A stretch of DNA of 64,000 nt from assembly GCF_015732185.1 (NCBI RefSeq), contig NZ_WIQM01000004.1, forward strand, positions 248,001-312,000. Reading direction: 5' to 3'. The notes beneath the pieces are model-generated. The model had not been told where the DNA came from, searched no databases, and was given only the letters and a program-made list of their open reading frames with translations. Shown piece after piece: positions 1-8,600 of the stretch; position 1 is the stretch's first letter; each line of letters starts with the position of its first letter. Source of the stretch: Pectinatus haikarae (GTDB taxonomy: Bacteria > Bacillota > Negativicutes > Selenomonadales > Selenomonadaceae). The translations under genes were made by a program, and so were the position numbers.

Positions 1-1
1 A

Positions 2-577
2 ATACCAATCGTTATATTGATTCTTGGTGAAACACATGTTGTTCCTATTTTTAAAATGGGAGTTCCGCAGGCCATGATTATCGGCGCGATCCTGACCTTG
101 ATCGTAACACGCACAAAGCCGTCAGATTTAGGGCAGGCATTTTTTGATGGAATGGGCAAGGCATATGGTTCCATCATAGGAATAATTATTTCGGCAGGAG
201 TTTTTGTAGCAGGGCTTACATCTATAGGCTTGGTCAAACTGTTCATTGATGAAATGCTTAATAATCCGGCCATTGTAAAAATATGTGCCGCAATTGGTCC
301 GTTTATTCTGGCTATTCTGGTGGGGTCGGGTGATGCTGCTACCTTTGCATTCAATGAAGCCATCACGCCGCATGCAGCCGACTTTGGCATGACACCGGTG
401 CAGATGGGTAGTGCTGCAACTCTGGCTGGAACATTGGGACGCACAATGTCGCCTATAGCAGGTGCTACGATTATTGTAGCCGGTATAGCAGGTGTCAATC
501 CGATAGAAATTGCCAAAAGAAATCTTTTGCCAATGCTTGGTGCCTTGATTATTGGCATGCTTATTTTATTTTTCTGA
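2..577 (+). CDS. DcuC-family C4-dicarboxylate carrier, C-terminal part
   Basis: This is the last 191 residues of a polytopic membrane carrier whose start lies left of the window; the frame is open to the first base. Visible are several hydrophobic helices, a GSGDAATFAFNEA stretch and a conserved LGRTMSPIAGATII motif near the end, which are features of the DcuC/anaerobic C4-dicarboxylate carrier family. Members exchange or export dicarboxylates such as succinate and fumarate across the inner membrane. The substrate cannot be fixed from this fragment. The gene ends 31 bases before a strong intrinsic terminator and is probably the last gene of its transcript. Confidence 0.75.
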   Translation: MPIVILILGETHVVPIFKMGVPQAMIIGAILTLIVTRTKPSDLGQAFFDGMGKAYGSIIGIIISAGVFVAGLTSIGLVKLFIDEMLNNPAIVKICAAIGPFILAILVGSGDAATFAFNEAITPHAADFGMTPVQMGSAATLAGTLGRTMSPIAGATIIVAGIAGVNPIEIAKRNLLPMLGALIIGMLILFF

Positions 578-608
578 GAAGCCGTGTGGTATTTTTATAG
601 CACTTTTA

Positions 609-640
609 ACGCCTGTCCGTGCGGACAGGCGTTTTTCCTT
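609..640 (+). terminator. Intrinsic terminator after the DcuC-type carrier
   Basis: A perfect 10-bp stem (ACGCCTGTCC / GGACAGGCGT) with loop GTGC is followed by TTTTCCTT. It lies between the carrier and the convergent glycosyltransferase. Confidence 0.85.
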
Positions 641-656
641 ATATCAATATAATTTT

Positions 657-1652
657 TTATATATGCGATTCAGGCCGGCGGTCATATTTTAGACTTTGCT
701 CAGTATAAGAATAAAGTGTGAAGAAGGCATCCAGGAGAATTTTCATATGCAGCGCACCCTGTCCGAACTGCCGGGAAAAAATATTATCTCTTAGTAAAAG
801 ACGTTCATGAGGAGACATTTTATCGTAAAGAGGTGCTATGTAACATGTGATTGATGAAAAAAAGAAGTTGGTTTCTATTTGAGAAATCATTTTCTCAGTA
901 AGACTCTTTTGCTTTTGGGTAAATTCATCTAAAAAAATGAAAAAATCATAAATAGAGCTGAATACGCCGGCTTCAACGGGTTTATGACTGACAGAATCAC
1001 AATGCTGATAATAATAATACAGAGATTTTTTTGTGCAGGTATATTTTTTTGCAAGAAACATGGCCTCAAAGGAGAAAAGCCAATCCTCACCATAACAGGG
1101 AAGCCTGAAGGAAATATCATTTTTTTTGAGGAAGGAATGTTTGTAAATTTTATTCCAGATGACAAACTCAATAGTATTAAGCTTCTCTATGAACGCATTG
1201 CCGCCGCAATATATTCCGGCATCAGGTGCATACGAGCGCAAAAAAGCATCTGACGTAATTTTATCATAACCGCATACGGCAATGTCGGCATTATCCTGCA
1301 CAGCCATATTATAAAGTGTTTCCAAAAATTCTGTGGCGATAAAGTCGTCACTGTCAACAAAAGCAATAAATTCTCCTCTGGCATGGGACAGTCCTATATT
1401 GCGGCAGATGCCGGGTCCGCCGATACCTCTGTTATGATACAGGAATACATTATCGATGCCGTCATAATATTGCTTTACTATGTTTACGCTGCTGTCGTCG
1501 GAGTTATCATCTATGACAATTATTTCTATTTCCGGCAGACTCTGCACAATGATGCTGTCAATTGTTCTTAATATATATTTTTCTGCGTTTTTCATAGCGA
1601 TAATAACAGATATTTTAACGGGAAAATTATCTTTTGATTCATTAGAAAACAT
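657..1652 (-). CDS. Family 2 glycosyltransferase (GT-A fold)
   Basis: A 331-residue soluble glycosyltransferase. The N-terminal third has the GT2 pattern: a VSVII-like first strand (KISVIIAMKNAEKY), the nucleotide-binding IDDNSDDSS, GPGICRNIGL, and the metal-binding DSDD in FIAFVDSDDF. The C-terminal half is less conserved and is typical of enzymes that decorate surface polysaccharide. The open frame extends 25 codons upstream. The ATG at 1652 is chosen because it sits 7 bases after AAAGGAG; an ATG two codons earlier would leave only one base of spacing. It is a single gene, convergent with the carrier to its left, so neighbours do not indicate the acceptor. Donor and acceptor sugars are unknown. 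Confidence 0.85.
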   Translation of the reverse strand: MFSNESKDNFPVKISVIIAMKNAEKYILRTIDSIIVQSLPEIEIIVIDDNSDDSSVNIVKQYYDGIDNVFLYHNRGIGGPGICRNIGLSHARGEFIAFVDSDDFIATEFLETLYNMAVQDNADIAVCGYDKITSDAFLRSYAPDAGIYCGGNAFIEKLNTIEFVIWNKIYKHSFLKKNDISFRLPCYGEDWLFSFEAMFLAKKYTCTKKSLYYYYQHCDSVSHKPVEAGVFSSIYDFFIFLDEFTQKQKSLTEKMISQIETNFFFSSITCYIAPLYDKMSPHERLLLRDNIFSRQFGQGALHMKILLDAFFTLYSYTEQSLKYDRRPESHI

Positions 1653-1819
1653 CTTCATACTCCTTTGCCAGACCAATAAATGGAGACTTAGCCGCTCTTT
1701 ACTCACCGCTTGCAGAAGCGGGAACATTAGAGCAGGTTAGTCATCGGATAAAATATTGACCGGTAACCTTATTTTAATTATACTGATTTTAGAAATGAAA
1801 TTATACGGAGGCAGATAAA

Positions 1820-2452
1820 ATGAAAATAAGGATCATATTGGCGGTAGTATTTTTGGCAGCGGCAGCTCTGCTGACAGGAATGAAGAGTATTCCCACCGAC
1901 ACGGAATTTTCCTGCAATGGACTGAAGCTGGGAGATTCTTATACGGCAATGGAGAATTCTTTCGGCAAGCCGTGGTACAGTGAAAACAGGCGTGTTTACG
2001 GCAGATCGGTTGACTATTATGTATATCATGATAAAACGGTGATCGGTATAGCAAAAAAGACTGGAGAAGTTGTAGATATAACAGTATCCGACAGAAAATA
2101 TTTTTTGCCGCAGGGAGTGAAAATCGGTGCCACGCCCTATAAAATGCAGTCTGTTTTCGGCAAGGGCGAAAAGGAATTTGTAGACGGGAAAATTTACTTT
2201 GTCTATAACTCTCAGTCAGCACCGCAGCAGCGTCTGCTGCTGCAATTGGATTCTATGGAAGATTTCCTGGTCGGTGTGCGGCTGACAACACTGCCTCTTG
2301 ACGACGAGGAAGCTGATGCAGCTATGTACGACGATGATGTGGATAAGATAGATGAATTGAATAATGGCGATATCGATACGAGTGCGGTTACTTCTGCTAA
2401 AAAGCAGGATGCCGCTGCGAAAATCAGAATTAATTATGAAAAATCATGGTAA
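1820..2452 (+). CDS. Exported protein with two BamE-like repeats
   Basis: I do not recognise this 210-residue protein by name. It starts with a short basic segment and a hydrophobic stretch (about residues 4-20) that looks like a signal peptide or anchor. Two internal units look alike: GLKLGDSYTAMENSFGKP (about 34-51) and GVKIGATPYKMQSVFGKG (about 95-112), each followed by a tyrosine-rich beta segment and a VVDITVSD or LVGVRLTTL strand. This short helix ending in FGKP/FGKG recalls the BamE/SmpA and KxYKxGKxW-free BLIP-like folds, but that is inference from pattern alone. The tail is acidic (DDEEADAAMYDDDVD) and probably disordered. RBS GGAGG lies 7 bases before the ATG. It is likely a small envelope protein. 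Confidence 0.6.
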   Translation: MKIRIILAVVFLAAAALLTGMKSIPTDTEFSCNGLKLGDSYTAMENSFGKPWYSENRRVYGRSVDYYVYHDKTVIGIAKKTGEVVDITVSDRKYFLPQGVKIGATPYKMQSVFGKGEKEFVDGKIYFVYNSQSAPQQRLLLQLDSMEDFLVGVRLTTLPLDDEEADAAMYDDDVDKIDELNNGDIDTSAVTSAKKQDAAAKIRINYEKSW

Positions 2453-2485
2453 TATCAATTAGGAGCGGATTTTACTAAAACGAAA

Positions 2486-3409
2486 TTATCGTATAAAATA
2501 ATCTTTAGCGTTTTTTATATCAATATTCATTTGTGTGAGCAGGGTGTCAATCGATGAAAATTTTTCTTCATCACGCAATTTTTTTAAAAAATGTATCTGG
2601 ATATGCTCGCCGTAGATATCCTTGTTGAAATCAAAAATATTTACTTCGACACGCCTTGAATGGATATTGAATGTAGGGTTGTCTCCGACATTGGCTATTC
2701 CTTCGTATTTTTCGTTATTTAGAGTTACCGTTACTATATATACGCCGTCAGGCGGCATGAGATATTTTTCGGAAACATAAACATTGGCGGTAGGAATGCC
2801 CAGCTGATGTCCGCGATTTTCTCCGTGTTCTATCTTTCCCGAGATAGTGAATGGATGCCCGAGAAGCTCATTGGCCAATTCGAGCTTGCCATCGGTGAGC
2901 GCATGGCGAACACGGGAGCTGCTGATGATCTTGTTGTGCATATAAGCTGCCTGCGGGATTTCCGCAATGAAACCGTATGCAGCGGCCATGTCATCAAGAA
3001 ATTGAGGAGTTCCTTCACCCTTGTAGCCAAAGGTGCAATTCGGACCGACCACAATGTATTTGGGTGCAAGATTGTCCTTCAGAAGCTTCAGAAAATCAGC
3101 AGGAGATATGTTGGCGAGCTTTTCAGTAAAAGGAATGTTCATGAGGATATCAATGCCGAGTGCTTTCAGATCGTGTTCTTTTTCTGTATTGTCGCTTATT
3201 TTCTTCGGGGCTCTTTGGGGAGCAATAATCTCCAGCGGATGATTGGAAAAGGTAAAGACGATGCTTTTTCCCTTTATTTTTTTTGCAAGCTCGGTGGCTC
3301 TTTTTATTATTTTTTGGTGTCCTATATGTACACCGTCAAAGGTGCCAAGGACAACGACATTATTTTGGTATTTTTCGGCGATATTGGCAATATGTGAATA
3401 AACCAGCAT
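2486..3409 (-). CDS. ribF: Bifunctional riboflavin kinase / FAD synthetase
   Basis: A 307-residue two-domain enzyme that phosphorylates riboflavin to FMN and adenylates FMN to FAD. The N-terminal FAD synthetase domain (about 1-180) has the nucleotidyltransferase signature TFDGVHIGHQKII (HxGH type) and VVGPNCTFGYKGEG. The C-terminal riboflavin kinase domain (about 185-305) has GENRGHQLGIPTANV, with the PTAN flavin/ATP motif, and NIFDFNKDIYGE. Length matches the family. It is monocistronic here, divergent from cobU with a gap of about 95 bases. No FMN riboswitch is seen in that gap. Confidence 0.95.
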   Translation of the reverse strand: MLVYSHIANIAEKYQNNVVVLGTFDGVHIGHQKIIKRATELAKKIKGKSIVFTFSNHPLEIIAPQRAPKKISDNTEKEHDLKALGIDILMNIPFTEKLANISPADFLKLLKDNLAPKYIVVGPNCTFGYKGEGTPQFLDDMAAAYGFIAEIPQAAYMHNKIISSSRVRHALTDGKLELANELLGHPFTISGKIEHGENRGHQLGIPTANVYVSEKYLMPPDGVYIVTVTLNNEKYEGIANVGDNPTFNIHSRRVEVNIFDFNKDIYGEHIQIHFLKKLRDEEKFSSIDTLLTQMNIDIKNAKDYFIR

Positions 3410-3504
3410 TATTATTACTCCTAACCAAACGAAATCGGATTAAATCGTATTTACTGTATCATAAATTTGATAAAAGGTAAACAGCCAAATTATTGGAGGT
3501 ATTT

Positions 3505-4047
3505 ATGGGCAAAATAATTTTAGTAACGGGAGGAGCACGTTCGGGGAAAAGCAGTTTTGCCGAAACATATGTGCAGAAACATGGAAAAAAAACGGCTTAT
3601 ATAGCGACAGCGCAAATTTTGGATGAGGAAATGAAACAGCGCGTGCTATTGCACAGGAAGCACAGAGAGACGGCGGACTGGCATACACTGGAAGCTCCTT
3701 TCGATGCAGAGCTGGCTATTGATGATTGTTCAGCATATGATGCTGTTTTATTTGATTGTTTGACTGTTTATATGAGCAACCTCATCTGCATGCCGCAGAT
3801 GGAGAAAAAGAAAGCGGCACAGAGGCAGAAAATTATTTTTGGCGCGATAGAAAAATTGATCTGTGCCGCAAAAAAACATGCGGGTTTTATCGTTTTCGTG
3901 ACAAATGAGGTCGGCTCCGGAATAGTGCCGGAAAATGCATTGGCCCGCCAATATCGGGATATTGCGGGTTTTTGTAATCAATATGCAGCTGAAAAGGCTG
4001 ATGAAGTATATTTTGTTGTTTCGGGGATACCCGTAAAAATAAAATAA
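3505..4047 (+). CDS. cobU: Adenosylcobinamide kinase / adenosylcobinamide-phosphate guanylyltransferase
   Basis: A 180-residue enzyme that activates adenosylcobinamide to AdoCbi-GDP in late cobalamin assembly and salvage. The P-loop GGARSGKSSF lies near the N terminus, followed by AYIATAQ and a LLHRKHRETADWHTLEAP segment that contains the histidine used for guanylylation in this family. Further on are DCLTVYMSNL and a TNEVGSGIVPENALARQYRD motif that is diagnostic of CobU. Start is the ATG at 3505, four bases after TTGGAGGT; an in-frame TTG twelve bases earlier lies before the RBS and is rejected. It is the first of three cobalamin genes (cobU, cobS, cobC) in the same direction. No cobalamin riboswitch is visible upstream. 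Confidence 0.95.
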   Translation: MGKIILVTGGARSGKSSFAETYVQKHGKKTAYIATAQILDEEMKQRVLLHRKHRETADWHTLEAPFDAELAIDDCSAYDAVLFDCLTVYMSNLICMPQMEKKKAAQRQKIIFGAIEKLICAAKKHAGFIVFVTNEVGSGIVPENALARQYRDIAGFCNQYAAEKADEVYFVVSGIPVKIK

Positions 4048-4111
4048 ACGCTTTTTATTTTCGGCATTATTTATGAGAAATAATATTATTTGGGAAGGTG
4101 TGTAGCACATA

Positions 4112-4897
4112 TTGAATTCGTTTTTTACAGGGCTGCTTTTTTTAACACGCCTGCCCATAAAGTATGACGCCGAATGGACGCCGGCGGCACGCGGCAGGAG
4201 TGTAAAGTATTTTGCGCTGATCGGCGCTGTTTTGGGGATCATAAATGTTTTTGCGGCATTTTTCCTTCTGCTGGTACTGCCTGTGTTTAATCTGAGTATA
4301 CCTCCTCTGGCAGGAGCTTTTTTGCTCCTGCTGGTGAATATAGCTTCTACCGGTGCACTTCATTGTGACGGATACACGGACACGATGGACGGTTTACTTT
4401 CAGGACGCGAGAAAAGCAGGATGCTGGAAATTATGAAGGACAGTCATGTCGGAGCACATGGTGTTACATCATTGATCATGCTGCTGTTAGGAAAATATTC
4501 TGTCATCGTGTCTATCTATCCTTCGGCAGGTGCATCAGTCACAGAATTTTACACATTAGGCAGTGCATTGTTCCTGATGCCTGTGATCGCGCGGTTATCC
4601 ATGGTGCTGGGAATTACATTGTTTCCTTACGCTCGCAGAGAAGGGTTGGGTAAAGCTTTTGCTGATTATGCAGGTAAAAAATCTCTCTTTTGGGTTTTTA
4701 TTACTGTGCTGGTATTCTTGCCGGCGGCTTACGCAAATATGTATCACGCTGCCGCAGCGCTCCTTGGGGTAATCGTTTTTGCCCTTCTCTTCTGCAGACA
4801 TGTCACAGCGAAGCTGGGCGGATTGACAGGTGATGTTTATGGAGCGGTCACGGAACTCAGCGAATTGTTAGTATTGTTGATTTTTGCGGTGCACTGA
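4112..4897 (+). CDS. cobS: Adenosylcobinamide-GDP ribazoletransferase (cobalamin synthase)
   Basis: A 261-residue inner-membrane protein that joins AdoCbi-GDP with alpha-ribazole (phosphate) to form adenosylcobalamin (phosphate). The motif HCDGYTDTMDGLLSG, followed by SRMLEIMKDSHVGAHG, carries the metal-binding aspartates of this CDP-alcohol-transferase-like family. At least five hydrophobic helices are visible. A C-terminal GGLTGDVYGAVTELSEL is also typical. The start is an inferred TTG at 4112, because no in-frame ATG precedes the conserved FLTRLP segment. A GGGAAGGTG lies 12 bases upstream, which is a somewhat long spacing. It follows cobU by 64 bases and precedes cobC by 58 bases. Confidence 0.93.
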   Translation: MNSFFTGLLFLTRLPIKYDAEWTPAARGRSVKYFALIGAVLGIINVFAAFFLLLVLPVFNLSIPPLAGAFLLLLVNIASTGALHCDGYTDTMDGLLSGREKSRMLEIMKDSHVGAHGVTSLIMLLLGKYSVIVSIYPSAGASVTEFYTLGSALFLMPVIARLSMVLGITLFPYARREGLGKAFADYAGKKSLFWVFITVLVFLPAAYANMYHAAAALLGVIVFALLFCRHVTAKLGGLTGDVYGAVTELSELLVLLIFAVH

Positions 4898-4955
4898 ACA
4901 GACAGTCGCTTTTATCTGGCTGATATAAAATTATACATAAGAGGGAAGATATTTT

Positions 4956-5576
4956 ATGCTCACAAAAATTGTACTTATCCGCCACGGCCAAACATCATGG
5001 AACTTGGAGGGACGGTTTCAGGGACAATCCGATACTGATCTTATACCGGAAGGAATAAAACAGGCTCAGCTGCTGGCGGAGAAGTTTCCGCTGCAAAAAA
5101 TAGATGCAGTATACTGCAGTGATCTTTCGCGTACAAAATGTACGGCAAAACCGATAGCAGAACGGTTTGGGCTGACGATGAAGCCTGTCAGCAAATTGCG
5201 GGAAATGAGCTTTGGCCAATGGGAAGGTATTCTATTTGAAGATATCAATAAAAAATGGCCGAATGCCATGAAGGATTTTTTTGATAATCCTCAGTCGGTA
5301 TCCATACCTGAAGGTGAAAATTTTCAGCAGGTACAGGACAGGGCAATGCAGGCAATACGCGCAGCAATAAAAGAGAATTCCGGCGGCAGTCTGGCTATAG
5401 TGGCCCACGGCGCTGTGAACAGAGCGATCTTGGCTTATGCGGTGCATATACCGTTCGAATATGTCTGGTCAGTGGGCCAAAGCAATACGGCGTATAATAT
5501 ATTGTCTTATGATGATGAATTTGATAAGTTTTATGTTCAGACAATTAATAACACATCTCACCTGCTGAAGCAGTGA
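4956..5576 (+). CDS. cobC: Histidine phosphatase, probable alpha-ribazole phosphatase
   Basis: A 206-residue histidine phosphatase. The catalytic motif LIRHGQTSWN is at residues 7-16, the second half-site is VAHGAVNRA near residue 155, and the acid residue lies in LREMSFGQWEG. The family includes phosphoglycerate mutases and general phosphatases. The call as CobC, which dephosphorylates alpha-ribazole-5-phosphate or adenosylcobalamin phosphate, rests on its place directly after cobU and cobS and on its short length. RBS GAGGGAAG lies 9 bases before the ATG. The alternative is a broad-specificity sugar phosphatase. Confidence 0.8.
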   Translation: MLTKIVLIRHGQTSWNLEGRFQGQSDTDLIPEGIKQAQLLAEKFPLQKIDAVYCSDLSRTKCTAKPIAERFGLTMKPVSKLREMSFGQWEGILFEDINKKWPNAMKDFFDNPQSVSIPEGENFQQVQDRAMQAIRAAIKENSGGSLAIVAHGAVNRAILAYAVHIPFEYVWSVGQSNTAYNILSYDDEFDKFYVQTINNTSHLLKQ

Positions 5577-5641
5577 TATATTATCAGCAGATTTGCACAG
5601 GCATAGTTTATTGGTTTTTTGAAAGAGGCATCAGGTGATTT

Positions 5642-8600
5642 ATGGGTAAATATCGTATTGTTCCGCAATCGGGTGATAAATTTCGCCGGCTTATTGATTC
5701 ACTGCCGCTTGACAGTGAATTTATGATGCTTTTGAAGGCCAGCACAATAAAGCATGTAGAAATAGATCTGAGAAAGAATACATGGGAGATACTGCTCCAT
5801 ACGTATCAATATCTGCCGGAAGACATGCTCGGTCAGGCTGCCGATTATATAGCGTCAAATTGCGGAGTCAGTGATGTTGCGTTTTATCAGGACATTATTG
5901 ATTTTGCCGCGCAGATAGATAAAAACTGGCAGAAAATAATAACTGCCGCTTCTGATGGCAATCCTACCGTAAAAATTTTGCTGCGCACCGCCAAATATTA
6001 TATTGACGGAAATCTGTTGACATTGGAGCTGGCAGGTGAGCTGGCAGGTGAGATTCTGCAGGCTCACAGTGTAAGTAAGGCATTGAAGGAAACGATACAC
6101 GAACTGCTTGAGCTTGAATGCAGAGTTGCTTTTAATACTGTGGATAATGCCGAAGAGCTTTCCGGTGAATGCGGCGATTATGTTATGGTAGATTATACTC
6201 CGCCGCCGGTAACGGAAAGACCGGCGGAAAAATACGTACCGGCTGTAAAAAATTATGGCACGGGTTCATCCCACGCAGGCGGTTACAGCAGAAAACAAGC
6301 GGGACCGCCGCCGAACAGCACAGATCCCGGCTGGATATACGGCAAGCGTATAACAGGGCAGCCTATGGAAATAGACGGCATAGACGGCGAAATGAAGCTG
6401 GCTGTCATGCTGGGGAAAATTAACAATATTAATAACCGTGAATTTAAAACCGGCAATAATCTGCTTACTTTCGAACTATCCGATAAGACCAACGGTATCG
6501 ACTGCAAGATCTTTTTTAAGGATAAGGACGAATTTGAACAGGTTAAGGGAAATCTGTCAAACGGATCGGTTATAAAAGTGGCGGGGAGTATTCGTTTTGA
6601 CAGTTTCAACAATGATTTTGTAATGATGCCTGTCAGCATTTATAAAAGCGAAATGAAGAAAAGGGCCGATAACGCACAGGAAAAGAGAGTAGAACTGCAT
6701 GCCCATACACATATGAGCAATATGGATGCCGTCGTTTCCGCGAAAGATTTGATCTGTACGGCAGCGGGATGGGGCTGGCCTGCCATTGCCATTACTGACC
6801 ATGGTGTCGTGCAAGCTTTTCCGGAAGCGGCAAAAACAGTTGCTGATAAAAAATTGGATATAAAAATAATATATGGGCTGGAAGGCTACCTTATTTATGA
6901 TGAGCAGCAGAAAAGGGCTAATCACATTATCCTGCTTGCCAGGAACGCTATCGGTCTGCGTAATATATACAGGCTTGTATCTCTCTCTCATTTGAAGTAT
7001 CTGCAAAAAAGGCCGCGAATTCCCAAAAAAATACTGGCAGAATACCGCGAGGGCATCATTATAGGTTCAGCCTGCGAAGCCGGTGAATTAGTAAGGGCTA
7101 TTGTCGCCGGACAGAGTGACGAGGAGTTGCTGCAAATAGCTTCTTTTTACGACTATCTGGAAATACAACCGATCGGCAACAATGAATTTTTAATACGCAG
7201 TGAAAATTTTCCTGATATAAAAACGGATGACGATTTGCGAAAAATAAATCTGAAGGTGGCTGAGCTGGCAAAAAAGCTGGATAAGATGCTTATTGCCACA
7301 TGTGATGTCCATTTTCTTAACCCGCAGGACAGCATTTACAGGGCTATCCTTATGACAGGGAAAGGCTTTAAAGATGCAGACCAGCAGCCGCCGCTGTATC
7401 TGCGTACAACGGAAGAGATGCTGGGTGAGTTCACATATTTGGGAGAAGATCTGGCATACAAAGCGGTGGTGGAAAATCCCCGTAAAATAGCCGAAATGAT
7501 CGATGTGATAAAGCCCATACCGGATGATCTGTATTCACCGATGATACCGGGAGCGGACGAGCAGATACATGATATGAGCTATGCAAAAGCGAAGCTGCTT
7601 TATGGCGAGAATTTGCCGCAGATAGTGTCGGAACGTCTCGAAATGGAACTGAGATCGATAATCGGACACGGCTTTGCCGTGCTGTATCTGATAGCGCACA
7701 AGCTCGTTAAAAAATCACTTGACGATGGATATCTTGTAGGTTCGAGAGGGTCTGTAGGATCTTCTTTTGTAGCGACGATGACTGATATTACTGAGGTCAA
7801 TCCTCTGCCGCCGCATTGGCGCTGTCCGAAATGCTGCAATAGCGAATTTATAACTGACGGCTCTTATGGCTGCGGATTCGATCTGCCCAATAAGACATGC
7901 CAGTATTGCGGCACAGAAATGATAAAAGACGGGCACGATATACCGTTTGCGGTATTCATGGGATTTGACGGCGATAAAGTTCCTGATATAGATTTGAATT
8001 TTTCGGGAGATTATCAGCCGGTCGCTCATAAATATACAGAAGAATTGTTTGGTAAAGATAATGTTTTTCGTGCCGGTACTATAGCAACAGTGGCTGATAA
8101 AACTGCTTACGGGTATGTCCGCGGGTATTTTAACGATAAGGGTTTGAAAAAACGCGATGCGTATATAAACAGTCTTGTCGCCGGCTGCACGGGAGTAAAA
8201 AGGACGACGGGACAGCATCCGGGCGGTATTATGGTTATCCCGAGAAATATGGATGTCCACCATTTCACGCCCATACAACATCCTGCTGATGATAAGGATA
8301 CTGCCACTATTACGACTCATTTTGACTACCATTCCATCAGCAGTCGTCTCGTAAAGCTGGATATTCTGGGGCATGATGATCCGACTGTCATAAAAATGCT
8401 TGAAAATATAACACACCGTGATCCAAAAACCATTCCCTTTGATGATCCGGCCACCATGAGCCTTTTTTCATCCACGGAAGCTTTGGGAGTGACACAGGAA
8501 GAACTTGGCGCCACTTCGGGGACTTTTGGCATACCTGAATTTCGGACTCCTTTTACGCGGCAGATGATAGATGATACGAGACCGGAAAAGTTCAGTGATC

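Noticed and set aside
3410-3504. FMN or cobalamin riboswitch between ribF and cobU
   Set aside because: The gap is only about 95 bases and lacks the conserved boxes of either class.
3748-4242. Minus-strand open frame across cobU and cobS
   Set aside because: It is a shadow of two well-supported genes on the plus strand and has no recognisable product.
7715-8416. A long open frame on the minus strand inside polC
   Set aside because: It lies wholly within polC on the opposite strand, has no recognisable family, and polC is supported by motifs throughout.
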